DNA from: Burkholderia lata
Lineage (GTDB): Bacteria; Pseudomonadota; Gammaproteobacteria; Burkholderiales; Burkholderiaceae
Reading direction: 5' to 3'
Assembly: GCF_000012945.1 (NCBI RefSeq)
Contig: NC_007510.1
Span: 992,001-1,056,000 of the forward strand
Length of the DNA: 64,000 nt
A model generated the notes under the pieces. The model saw only the letters and a program-made list of their open reading frames with translations, ran no database searches and was not told the DNA's origin. A program made the position numbers and the translations under genes. Each line of letters begins with the position of its first letter. Position 1 is the stretch's first letter. Positions 20,401 to 28,227 of this stretch are shown here, piece by piece.

Positions 20401-21354
20401 ATGACGAACCGAGTGCCGAAAGTCCTGACGAGCATTGCGCTGCTGACTGCCGTCATTGCCGTCGCGGACATCCGCGGCGCGCATGGCAACGGCATGGCGC
20501 TGGCGCTCGGTCACGCGGCGCATTTCGCGGGGCTGGCAGGATGCGCGGCCATCGCAGTGGCGGCAGCATTGATCGTGCTGTCGCACACACCGCGCTACCG
20601 CGAGCGCTCGCTCGCCTGGCGATGGCGCGAATGGGCGCTCGCGTTGCTGTGCGTCGTGACGATCGCGGCCTTCAGCCAGGCGATCGTGGTACTCGACTAC
20701 TTGTGCGTGGCGCTTGCCCCGCCGTCGATCGAAGCCGATCTCGTCCGGTTCGATGCGTTGCTCGGCTTTCACTGGCCCGACCTGTATCGCTGGGTGAGGG
20801 CACATGCCGAGCTGCAGCGTGCACTGGCGGTCGCATATCACGGCAGCATCGTGCAGCTGATCGCCGTCCCGTTCATTCTCTCGACCGCGCGGCGACACGA
20901 CGACCTCGCCGAATTCATGGTGATGTTCGCAGTCGCGTTGCTCGTCGTTGTCGTCGTCTCGACGCCATTTCCCGCACAAAGCGCATTCGTCCATTTCGGC
21001 ATCGCCGATGCGAACACCGCGTCGACCGTGTCTCACTACGACCTGCTGCGCAGCGGGCAGCTTCGGCTATTCAGCCTGTCCGAATCGCAGGGGCTCGTGT
21101 CGTTGCCGTCGTTTCACGTGATGCTGGCGCTGCTGTTCGCGTATGCGGTCCGGCACGTCCGTTACGTGTTTCCCGCGTCGATCGGGCTGAATGTCGCGAT
21201 GATCGTGTCGACGCCGACACAGGGCGGCCACTACCTGGCCGACGTGATCGCCGGGATCGTATTCGGCGCGCTGTCGATCGTTGTCGTGCGCCGCTGGATG
21301 GCGGGCCCGCGCAGCGCCGCGACCACCGGGCCGCGCGCGACGCATCCGACCTGA
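20401..21354 (+). CDS. PAP2-superfamily membrane phosphatase
   Basis: A 317-residue inner-membrane protein with about six to seven helices. Two PAP2 (lipid phosphatase) motifs are visible near the C-terminus, SLPSFHV and GGHYLADVIAG. They supply the two catalytic histidines and the aspartate of the superfamily. The layout resembles Aur1/Ipt1-like PAP2 proteins, which act on inositol phospholipids or polyprenyl phosphates, but the substrate is unknown. Several in-frame starts exist (20329, 20347, 20401). None has a strong Shine-Dalgarno; 20401 precedes the first membrane segment most closely. Confidence 0.75.
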   Translation: MTNRVPKVLTSIALLTAVIAVADIRGAHGNGMALALGHAAHFAGLAGCAAIAVAAALIVLSHTPRYRERSLAWRWREWALALLCVVTIAAFSQAIVVLDYLCVALAPPSIEADLVRFDALLGFHWPDLYRWVRAHAELQRALAVAYHGSIVQLIAVPFILSTARRHDDLAEFMVMFAVALLVVVVVSTPFPAQSAFVHFGIADANTASTVSHYDLLRSGQLRLFSLSESQGLVSLPSFHVMLALLFAYAVRHVRYVFPASIGLNVAMIVSTPTQGGHYLADVIAGIVFGALSIVVVRRWMAGPRSAATTGPRATHPT

Positions 21355-21410
21355 CCGGATTGGCGGCCGGCGTTTTCGCACGGCCCGAGCCTTTCCCGCT
21401 TTCTTCAGCT

Positions 21411-21437
21411 TTAAGCCCGCGCTTCCCGCGCCGTTAA
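21411..21437 (+). promoter_or_regulatory. Sigma-28 (FliA)-like promoter of the chemoreceptor gene
   Basis: TTAA (21411-21414), exactly 15 nt, then GCCGTTAA (21430-21437). The flagellar sigma-28 consensus is TAAA-N15-GCCGATAA, so 10 of 12 positions match at the exact spacing. The start of the chemoreceptor gene is about 60 nt downstream, which fits co-expression with flagella. Confidence 0.6.
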
Positions 21438-21497
21438 CACGGGGCGGCGGCCGGCGCCCGTGCCGGACCGCTTCGTTCCCCGTCGATCCAAGGTCCC

Positions 21498-23033
21498 ATG
21501 AAGCTGAGCTACAAGATTCCCCTCGCATTCGCCGTCGCGCTGCTGCTGATGTTCTGTGGCGCGCTGTACGGTATCCATATTCTCAATCGGTCGATCGATA
21601 CGTTCGCCGAAGACGTGCAGACGAACGTCGGCGACGAACGGCTCGTGTCGGCCACGCTCGTCCAGTTCAAGCTGCAAGTGCAGGAATGGAAGGACACGCT
21701 GTTGCGCGGCAAGCAGCCCGGCAAGCTCGACCAGTACTGGCAGGCGTTCCAGACGCGCGAGCGGACGGTCGATACGCTCGCCGCGCAGCTCGTTCACCAG
21801 TTGCCGCCCGGCGAGAGCCGCTCGCTCGTCGAGCAGTTCATGCGCGCGCACACGGCGATGGGCGAAGGTTACCGGCGCGGGTTCGACGCATTCAAGGCTG
21901 CCGGCTTCGAGCCGTCGGCCGGCGATGCCGCGGTGGCGGGCGTCGACCGCGAACCGGCGGCGCTGCTGGAGCGGGCCGCGAAGTCGATCGCCGACGAGAG
22001 TGCCGCCGTGTCGGCGCAGGCGAGCCGCGACGCGCAGCACGCGACCACCGCGAGCCTCGTGCTGATGCTGGTCGTGCTCGGCGTCGCGATGGTCGGCGCG
22101 TTCCTGTTCAGCCGCGCGATCCTGCGTCCGCTCGACCGTGCGGTGGCGTGCGCGCAGGCCGTCGCCGAAGGCGACCTGACGCGCGACGTCGACACGGCCG
22201 GCCGCGACGAGATCGCCGATCTGCTGCGCGCGTTGCAGACGATGCAGGCGAGCCTGTCGGGCGTCGTGCTCGAAGTGCGTACGCACGCCGAAGCCGTCGC
22301 GACGGCGAGCGCACAGATCGCGTCGGGCAACCACGACCTGTCGGCGCGTACCGAGGCGCAGGCTGCATCGCTCGAGGAGACCGCCGCCAGCATGACCGAG
22401 CTCACGGGCATCGTCCGCCAGTCGGCCGAACACGCGCAGCACGCGGCGCAATTGGCGCACGACGCGTCGAACATCGCCGCGGCGGGCGGCGGCGTGATGA
22501 CGGATGCCGTCGGCACGATGAACGGCATCGCCGACAGCTCCGCAAAGGTCGGCGAGATCATCGCGGTGATCGACGGCATCGCGTTCCAGACCAACATCCT
22601 CGCGCTGAACGCGGCGGTCGAGGCGGCTCGCGCGGGCGAACAGGGGCGCGGCTTCGCCGTCGTCGCGGCGGAAGTGCGTACGCTCGCGCAACGCAGCGCC
22701 GCCGCGGCGAAGGAGATCAAGGGACTCATCGAGCAGTCGACGAAGCGGGTCGACGAGGGTGCCGTGCTGATCGGCCGTGCGGGCGAATCGATTCACGAGA
22801 TCGTCGGCGCGGTGCAGCGCGTCACGACGATCGTCGGCGAGATCTCGTCCGCATCGCAGGAGCAGAGCGGCGGCATCCAGCAGGTGAACATCGCGGTGAC
22901 GCAGATGGACGAAGCGACGCAGCGCAACGCCGCGCTCGTCGAGCAGGCCTCGGCCGCGACGCAGGCGCTGGCCGAGCAGGCGAGCGCGCTGCGGCACGCG
23001 GTGGCCGTGTTCAGGCTGCCGGAAATGGCGTGA
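21498..23033 (+). CDS. Methyl-accepting chemotaxis protein
   Basis: A 511-residue chemoreceptor. TM1 is at about residues 8-28, a periplasmic four-helix-bundle ligand domain at about 29-187, TM2 at about 188-208, then HAMP. The cytoplasmic signalling domain follows, with the CheA/CheW hairpin tip [20 protein letters not shown] and the flanking [18 protein letters not shown]. The length and periplasmic domain resemble Tsr/Tar-type receptors of Burkholderia. No CheR-tethering pentapeptide is seen at the C-terminus. The ligand is unknown. It is a solitary gene with a sigma-28-like promoter. Confidence 0.93.
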   Translation: MKLSYKIPLAFAVALLLMFCGALYGIHILNRSIDTFAEDVQTNVGDERLVSATLVQFKLQVQEWKDTLLRGKQPGKLDQYWQAFQTRERTVDTLAAQLVHQLPPGESRSLVEQFMRAHTAMGEGYRRGFDAFKAAGFEPSAGDAAVAGVDREPAALLERAAKSIADESAAVSAQASRDAQHATTASLVLMLVVLGVAMVGAFLFSRAILRPLDRAVACAQAVAEGDLTRDVDTAGRDEIADLLRALQTMQASLSGVVLEVRTHAEAVATASAQIASGNHDLSARTEAQAASLEETAASMTELTGIVRQSAEHAQHAAQLAHDASNIAAAGGGVMTDAVGTMNGIADSSAKVGEIIAVIDGIAFQTNILALNAAVEAARAGEQGRGFAVVAAEVRTLAQRSAAAAKEIKGLIEQSTKRVDEGAVLIGRAGESIHEIVGAVQRVTTIVGEISSASQEQSGGIQQVNIAVTQMDEATQRNAALVEQASAATQALAEQASALRHAVAVFRLPEMA

Positions 23034-23064
23034 CGGCTGCGCCGTCGCGCCGGACTTCGACGGA

Positions 23065-23100
23065 ACCGGGGGCCGGCGCGTCGGCGCCGGTTTCCCCCGG
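23065..23100. terminator. Possible convergent terminator between the chemoreceptor gene and alkB
   Basis: A GC-rich imperfect hairpin centred on CCGGCGC-GTC-GGCGCCGG with flanking GGGGG/CCCCC. There is no real T-run, so termination is uncertain. Confidence 0.35.
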
Positions 23101-23114
23101 CCCGTCTCCCGCGA

Positions 23115-24275
23115 TCACGCCGCGGCCGGATATTGCGCGAGCACCCGGGCGCGGATCGACGGCTTGATGTTCGATTGCGCCATGTCGCCGCCGTAGTGCG
23201 CGACGACGCGCGGATTCATCACGCGATACCAGAGCGGCGGCACGTACGCGAACAGGATCATCGTCGCGTAGCCGGCCGGCAGTTGCGGCGCGTCGTCGAA
23301 ATGGCGCAGCGCCTGGTACGAGCGCGTCGGATTCGCATGATGGTCGGCGTGGCGCTGCAACTGGTACAGGAACAGGTTGGTGACGACGTGATTGCTGTTC
23401 CAAGAGTGCTGCGGCGTGCAGCGTTCGTAGCGGCCGCTCGGCAGCTTGCGGCGGCCGAGCCCGTAATGCTCGACGTAGTTCACGACTTCGAGCAGCGACG
23501 CGCCGTAGATGGCCTGGATCACGAGGAACGGAATCACGACCTTGCCGGCCATCGCGATCGCCATGCCCCACACGACGACGGTCATCGCCCACGCGTGCAG
23601 CACCTCGTTGCGCCAGGTCCATGGCGAATGCCCGAGCCGTTCGAGGCGGGCCTTCTCCAGCCGCCACGCCGAGCGGATGCTGCCGGTCACGGTGCGCGGC
23701 AGGAACGCCCAGAACGATTCGCCATAGCGCGCGCTCGCCGGATCCTCGGCCGTCGCGACGCGTACATGGTGCCCGCGGTTGTGCTCGACGTAGAAGTGGC
23801 CGTATGCGACCGGCGCGAGCGTGATCTTCGCGAGCCAGCGCTCGAAGCGGTTGGTCTTGTGCCCGAGTTCGTGCGCGGTATTGATCGAGATGCCCGTCGC
23901 GGCGCCGAGCGACAGCGCGAAGCCGACGTAGTCGTACCAGGCGAGCGCATGCGTGCCGACGATCCACACGCACGCGAAGAACGCGACGTATTCGACGAGG
24001 GTCGCGAGATAGACGATCAGCCGGTAGTAGCGCTCCCGTTCGAGGAGCGGCACAACGTCCTCGGGCGGGTTGTCGCGATCGTCGCCGATCAGCGTGTCGA
24101 GGATCGGGATCACGCCGAACGCGAACAGCGGGCCGAACCACCAGAACACGTGCAGGCCCGTCGACAGCGCGAGCTGGGCGGCGAGGATCGGCAGCGTGAT
24201 CGTCAGCGCGCCGAGCAACCACAGGTAACGCTTGCCATCCGACCAGCTCGAGGCCGATCCGTCGGTCATTGCCAT
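23115..24275 (-). CDS. alkB: Alkane 1-monooxygenase (AlkB, membrane non-haem diiron)
   Basis: A 386-residue integral-membrane hydroxylase that converts medium-chain n-alkanes to 1-alkanols using O2 and electrons from rubredoxin. All AlkB histidine motifs are present: HELGH (135-139), HNRGHH (165-170), the alkane-specific NYVEHYGL (about 266-273) and HADHH (309-313). About six membrane segments are visible. The ATG at 24275 follows GGAGGGAG. No rubredoxin, rubredoxin reductase or AlkS-type regulator is adjacent, so the electron partners lie elsewhere. Confidence 0.94.
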   Translation of the reverse strand: MAMTDGSASSWSDGKRYLWLLGALTITLPILAAQLALSTGLHVFWWFGPLFAFGVIPILDTLIGDDRDNPPEDVVPLLERERYYRLIVYLATLVEYVAFFACVWIVGTHALAWYDYVGFALSLGAATGISINTAHELGHKTNRFERWLAKITLAPVAYGHFYVEHNRGHHVRVATAEDPASARYGESFWAFLPRTVTGSIRSAWRLEKARLERLGHSPWTWRNEVLHAWAMTVVVWGMAIAMAGKVVIPFLVIQAIYGASLLEVVNYVEHYGLGRRKLPSGRYERCTPQHSWNSNHVVTNLFLYQLQRHADHHANPTRSYQALRHFDDAPQLPAGYATMILFAYVPPLWYRVMNPRVVAHYGGDMAQSNIKPSIRARVLAQYPAAA

Positions 24276-24944
24276 TGTCTCCCTCCTGCCGGCCGGCCCG
24301 AAGGCGGCCGCCTGTACGGTTGTTCGAATTCTCGTTGGTCCGCGATGCGCGCGCGGTTGTGCCGGATCGTCACCCGGTTCTGCCTGTTATACGACCCGCG
24401 CGCACGCTTGCCAAACTCCGGCACTAGTCGCGCGGCTCCAAACGGAGGGGCGCGTGCGGCGCAGGCAGGGAAGGGCCCGCGCAAGCTGATTGAAACATGC
24501 CGGGATCGCCGGATCGTTCCGCTCGGGCGGCCGGTTTGTCAGACGGAAGGCACGCCGTGACGCGTGCGGGTGTCGGTGCCGCCAGTCCGCAACAAATGTT
24601 GCAATGCAATATTCGGAGGGAGACAGGTACCCGAGATACATGCTTTCGGGGTTACCAATCTTACGGATCATTACGACTTCCACGCTGAAATCCACCGGCC
24701 CCGACGGGCAACTGCCGCATGTCGCAAGGCGACCGGCACCATGCGTCGAACGAAGCCGCCGCAACCGTCTTTCGGCGGCACGCATCGACATCGCAATGCT
24801 GCACCTGCACACCAACTGGCCGCACGGCTGCCGGCGGTGCATGCTGCCTTTCGATTCGCGCTGTCATTTGAAAATAACGATTTGACTCATGCCCCGCTTT
24901 CGGTTGAAGCTAATAGCTTGCTGTCCGAAGGGGGCTGTGCCTGC
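24276..24944. other. Long intergenic region between alkB and the GNAT gene
   Basis: This stretch of 669 nt has no convincing gene. Short frames exist on both strands but lack Shine-Dalgarno sites and Burkholderia codon bias. Base composition is visibly less GC-rich from about 24580 to 24700. An imperfect stem (GGTA/CCCGA at 24626-24634 with TCGGG/TACC at 24646-24656) lies inside. The alkB promoter must be here, but no clear -35/-10 pair is seen. Confidence 0.5.
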
Positions 24945-25457
24945 ATGAGTTCGACCTTGACCGTTCGTCGTATCGTTGCCGATCAGGGCAGCGTGTATCG
25001 CGAACTCCGCGCCGCATCGCTGCGCGAGCCCTACGCGCCCGGCGAAGCGCCGGAGGCCGAATTGCTGAACGTCGAAACGGACGCAGCGTCGGCGATTGCC
25101 GCGCAGCGCGCCGTGTCCGACGAGTCGACGACTTTCCTGCTGTATACCGAAGGCCATCCGGCCGGCATGATCGGCGCGTATTTCGACAATACGCCCGATC
25201 GGCGCGCGTTCGTCAGCGAGCTGTGGGTGGCGCACGCGGTGCGTCATCTGCGCGGCGGCGTGCTGCTGCTGGAGACGGCCACCGAATGGCTCGCCGAGCG
25301 TGGCGCCCAGGACGTCTACGCCTGGATTGCCGATGCGAACCGCAACGCGATCCGCTTCTACGAGCGGGCGGGTTTCGGCAACACCGGCGAACATGCGCCG
25401 ATCGCGCGGATGCCCGGCGCGATGAAATCGCTGTTCGTGTCGCAGACGAAGCACTGA
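24945..25457 (+). CDS. GNAT family N-acetyltransferase
   Basis: A 170-residue acetyl-CoA-dependent acyltransferase of the Gcn5-related fold. The C-terminal half shows the fold: the SELWVAHAVRHLRGGVLLLE segment matches beta4/acetyl-CoA loop/alpha3, and DANRNAIRFYERAGFGNTGE is the typical family end. The frame opens far upstream, but upstream codon use is non-coding-like and the ATG at 24945 gives a standard-size protein. The substrate is unknown. It is a single gene. Confidence 0.82.
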   Translation: MSSTLTVRRIVADQGSVYRELRAASLREPYAPGEAPEAELLNVETDAASAIAAQRAVSDESTTFLLYTEGHPAGMIGAYFDNTPDRRAFVSELWVAHAVRHLRGGVLLLETATEWLAERGAQDVYAWIADANRNAIRFYERAGFGNTGEHAPIARMPGAMKSLFVSQTKH

Positions 25458-25602
25458 CGTGACGTCAGAACGCGGGCCGCGCGGCGCGATGAAGGTCCGG
25501 TCGCCCGCTTGCCTGCCCGCCTGCCGGTTGCGCGCCCGCCCGGGCCGCCGCCCCCCGGTTCCCCAAAAATAATGGCCGCGCGCGTGGACGCCTGTAAAAT
25601 AC

Positions 25603-25617
25603 GCAAAAAATTTTTGC
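25603..25617. promoter_or_regulatory. AT-rich palindrome immediately upstream of minC
   Basis: GCAAAAAATTTTTGC is a 7-nt inverted repeat around one A, ending 9 nt before the minC ATG where a Shine-Dalgarno would be expected. Its role is unknown. It could fold in mRNA or bind a regulator. Confidence 0.35.
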
Positions 25618-25626
25618 AGAGTGTCC

Positions 25627-26400
25627 ATGTCGCTTAAAAAATCGCCATTCTTCGAGCTGCGCAGCGGATCGGTCGATACGTTGCTGTTCACCGTGAAGAC
25701 GACCGATCTCGATGCGTTGCGTACCGAACTGGTCAAGCGCTTCGAAGCGACTCCCGAGTTTTTCGCCGACGATGTCGTCGCGATCGACGTCCGCCGCCTG
25801 GCTGACGGCGAACGCGTCGCGCTGGCGGACATCCGCCAGATGCTGAACGACGTGCGGATGCGCCCGGTGGGCGTCGTCGCGCTGGCAACGCAGGGCTGGG
25901 CGGGGGAAGCCGGCCTGCCGTTGCTCGAGGCGCGCGATCGCCGCACGCCGGCCGCGAAGCACGCCGACGAAGCGGAACCGGCGCCGGCGCCCGTCGTCGA
26001 AGCTGCCGCCGCTCCGGCAGCGGAATCGGCGCAGGAGCCCGCACCGACGCTGTTGCACGCGGGCGGCCGGACGCTCGTGATCGACCGGCCGTTGCGTTCG
26101 GGGCAGCAGATTTACGCGAAAGGAGACCTCGTGGTGCTCGCGCCGGTCAGTCACGGCGCGGAGATCATCGCGGAAGGCAATATCCACATCTACGCGCCGT
26201 TGCGCGGCCGCGCACTCGCGGGCGTGCACGGCAATCACGACGCGCGCATTTTCTGCACGTGTCTCGAGCCGGAACTGATTTCGATCGCGGGTATCTATCG
26301 AACAACCGAGAACCCGTTGCCCGCCGAAGTACTGGGCAAATCGGTGCAGATCCGGCTCGAAGAGGAAAAACTGATGATCGAACCGCTGCGCCTGACGTAA
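25627..26400 (+). CDS. minC: Septum site-determining protein MinC
   Basis: A 257-residue inhibitor of FtsZ polymerisation, recruited by MinD to keep division at mid-cell. The N-terminal FtsZ-binding domain (about 1-105) starts [17 protein letters not shown] proline/alanine-rich linker spans about 115-140. The C-terminal beta-helix MinD-binding domain follows ([38 protein letters not shown]). It is first in minCDE. No strong Shine-Dalgarno is visible before the ATG; a GTG six nt upstream is in frame. Confidence 0.95.
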   Translation: MSLKKSPFFELRSGSVDTLLFTVKTTDLDALRTELVKRFEATPEFFADDVVAIDVRRLADGERVALADIRQMLNDVRMRPVGVVALATQGWAGEAGLPLLEARDRRTPAAKHADEAEPAPAPVVEAAAAPAAESAQEPAPTLLHAGGRTLVIDRPLRSGQQIYAKGDLVVLAPVSHGAEIIAEGNIHIYAPLRGRALAGVHGNHDARIFCTCLEPELISIAGIYRTTENPLPAEVLGKSVQIRLEEEKLMIEPLRLT

Positions 26401-26459
26401 TCCACGCGGTGCGCTCCGGAGCGATCGGCTCTCATTGACGAACACAGGGTATTGGGTAA

Positions 26460-27275
26460 ATGGCAAAAATCATCGTGGTGACCTCGGGCAAGGGCGGCGT
26501 GGGCAAGACGACGACGAGCGCGAGCTTTGCGTCCGGTCTCGCGCTGCGCGGCCACAAGACGGCCGTCATCGACTTCGACGTCGGCCTGCGCAACCTCGAT
26601 CTGATCATGGGCTGCGAGCGCCGCGTGGTGTACGACCTCGTGAACGTGATCCAGGGCGAAGCGAACCTGAACCAGGCGCTGATCAAGGACAAGAAGTGCG
26701 AGAACCTGTTCATCCTGCCGGCGTCGCAGACGCGCGACAAGGATGCGCTCACGCGTGACGGCGTCGAGAAGGTGCTGAACGACCTCGCCGCGATGGACTT
26801 CGAATTCATCGTCTGCGATTCGCCGGCCGGTATCGAGGCCGGTGCGCTGCACGCGATGTACTTCGCGGATGAAGCGCTGATCGTCACGAACCCGGAAGTG
26901 TCGTCGGTGCGCGACTCGGACCGCATTCTCGGCATCCTGTCGTCGAAGACGAAGCGCGCGACCGAAGGCAAGGATCCGATCAAGGAACACCTGCTGATCA
27001 CCCGCTACAGCCCGAAGCGCGTCAGCGAAGGCGAGATGCTGTCGCTCGAGGACATCAGCGAGATCCTGCGCATCAAGCTGATCGGCGTGGTGCCCGAGTC
27101 GGAAGCCGTGCTGCATGCGTCGAACCAGGGTCTGCCGGCCGTGCATATCGACGGCACCGACGTTGCGGAAGCGTACAAGGACGTCGTCGCGCGTTTCCTC
27201 GGCGACGACAAGCCGCTGCGCTTCACGGATTACCAGAAGCCGGGCCTGCTGCAGCGCCTCTTCGGCAGCAAGTAA
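26460..27275 (+). CDS. minD: Septum site-determining ATPase MinD
   Basis: A 271-residue membrane-associated ATPase that recruits MinC and oscillates with MinE. The deviant Walker A KGGVGKTT is at residues 11-18, switch II at FIVCDSPAGIE (about 118-128), and the C-terminal amphipathic membrane-targeting helix ends PGLLQRLFGSK. It lies 59 nt after minC and 12 nt before minE. Confidence 0.97.
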   Translation: MAKIIVVTSGKGGVGKTTTSASFASGLALRGHKTAVIDFDVGLRNLDLIMGCERRVVYDLVNVIQGEANLNQALIKDKKCENLFILPASQTRDKDALTRDGVEKVLNDLAAMDFEFIVCDSPAGIEAGALHAMYFADEALIVTNPEVSSVRDSDRILGILSSKTKRATEGKDPIKEHLLITRYSPKRVSEGEMLSLEDISEILRIKLIGVVPESEAVLHASNQGLPAVHIDGTDVAEAYKDVVARFLGDDKPLRFTDYQKPGLLQRLFGSK

Positions 27276-27287
27276 CGGAGGCCGTCC

Positions 27288-27542
27288 ATGTCCATCCTTT
27301 CGTTTCTCCTCGGCGAGAAGAAGAAGTCCGCATCGGTCGCGAAGGAGCGCCTGCAGCTCATCATCGCGCACGAGCGCGTCGGCGGCCGGCCGCCGGCCGA
27401 TTACCTGCCGGCGCTGCAGAAGGAGCTGGTCGCGGTCATTTCGAAGTACGTCCATATTTCGAACGATGACATCCGCGTGAGCCTCGAGCGCCAGGACGAT
27501 CTCGAAGTCCTCGAAGTGAAGATCGAGATCCCGCAAGCCTGA
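27288..27542 (+). CDS. minE: Cell division topological specificity factor MinE
   Basis: An 84-residue partner of MinD. The N-terminus [15 protein letters not shown] is the membrane-binding segment. The anti-MinCD stretch [14 protein letters not shown] (about 19-32) and the C-terminal dimerisation domain follow. It is the last gene of minCDE and is followed by a GC-rich hairpin. Confidence 0.96.
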   Translation: MSILSFLLGEKKKSASVAKERLQLIIAHERVGGRPPADYLPALQKELVAVISKYVHISNDDIRVSLERQDDLEVLEVKIEIPQA

Positions 27543-27560
27543 CCGTTGCAGGTCTCCCTC

Positions 27561-27590
27561 CGCACGGCGGCATTCGCCGCCGTGCGCGTC
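27561..27590 (+). terminator. Probable terminator of minCDE
   Basis: CGCACGGCGGC-ATTC-GCCGCCGTGCG is a perfect 11-bp stem, 18 nt after the minE stop. Only a weak T-tract (CGTCTT) follows. Confidence 0.55.
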
Positions 27591-27702
27591 TTACGCCCTG
27601 TTGCACTTTCGGGCATGCCGTAACACGGCGTCTGTCGGCCGTTACCGCGCCTCCCGCATTGAACGAATACGCTCGCGTAACTTGTTCAACCAGGAGGTTG
27701 TG

Positions 27703-28104
27703 ATGGCTGTCTCTACTGTTCAACGTCGTATCGTTTCGCTCGCACTGCTTGCCGCGAGCCTGTCAGCCGTCGTCGCGCCGCTTGCCGCGCATGCTGACGA
27801 GATTCTCGTCGGCACCCCCGTGATCGTGCCGCAGGGCCGCGTGGTCGTTGCCGAGCCGGTCGCCGTGCGCACCGAGGAAATCGTCGTCGTCGCGCCGAAT
27901 GCGCCGCCGCCGGTGCGCTACGAGGTCGTGCCGGCCTCGCGCGTGGGCTACGTGTGGGATCGCGGGCACTGGCACTGGGAGCATGGCCGCTACGTGTGGA
28001 TCGGCGGACACTGGGAAGCCGAGCGCGTCGGTATGCAATGGGTGCCGGGCCATTGGGACCAGCGCGGTCCGAACTGGTTCTGGACCCGTGGCCACTGGGC
28101 GTGA
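27703..28104 (+). CDS. Exported YXWGXW-repeat-like protein
   Basis: A 133-residue envelope protein of unknown function. A signal peptide covers about residues 1-28 (cleavage near AAHA-DE). The C-terminal half holds aromatic repeats ending in GHW (RGHWHWEHGRYVWIGGHWEA, VPGHWDQRGPNWFWTRGHW), the pattern annotated as YXWGXW repeats. A strong CAGGAGG precedes the ATG at 27703. A small lipoprotein gene follows 12 nt downstream, and the pair is probably co-translated. Confidence 0.82.
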   Translation: MAVSTVQRRIVSLALLAASLSAVVAPLAAHADEILVGTPVIVPQGRVVVAEPVAVRTEEIVVVAPNAPPPVRYEVVPASRVGYVWDRGHWHWEHGRYVWIGGHWEAERVGMQWVPGHWDQRGPNWFWTRGHWA

Positions 28105-28116
28105 TGGAGGCGGACG

Positions 28117-28227
28117 ATGAAAAGAACCGCAATCGCAATCGCGCTCGTCGCGATCACGCTGGCCGGATGCATCGTCGTGCCGGCCCGGCCCGTGTACTAC
28201 CGGCCGGCACCCGTCGTGATCTACTGA
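28117..28227 (+). CDS. Small lipoprotein (36 residues)
   Basis: A very short gene: ATG at 28117, TGA at 28225-28227, preceded by GGAGG overlapping the upstream stop region. The product is a lipoprotein precursor. A basic start (MKRTAIAIALVAITLAGC) ends in the lipobox LAGC, so the cysteine is lipidated. The mature peptide is only about 19 residues and rich in Pro, Tyr and Val (RPVYYRPAPVVIY). Similar short proline/tyrosine lipoproteins often sit beside YXWGXW genes. The stop overlaps the end of the convergent ClC gene by 7 nt. The function is unknown. Confidence 0.65.
   Translation: MKRTAIAIALVAITLAGCIVVPARPVYYRPAPVVIY

Noticed and set aside
24490..24885. 131-codon plus-strand frame in the alkB-GNAT gap
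   Set aside because: No Shine-Dalgarno, many Arg and Cys codons, no host-like third-position bias; the overlapping minus-strand frame is equally poor.
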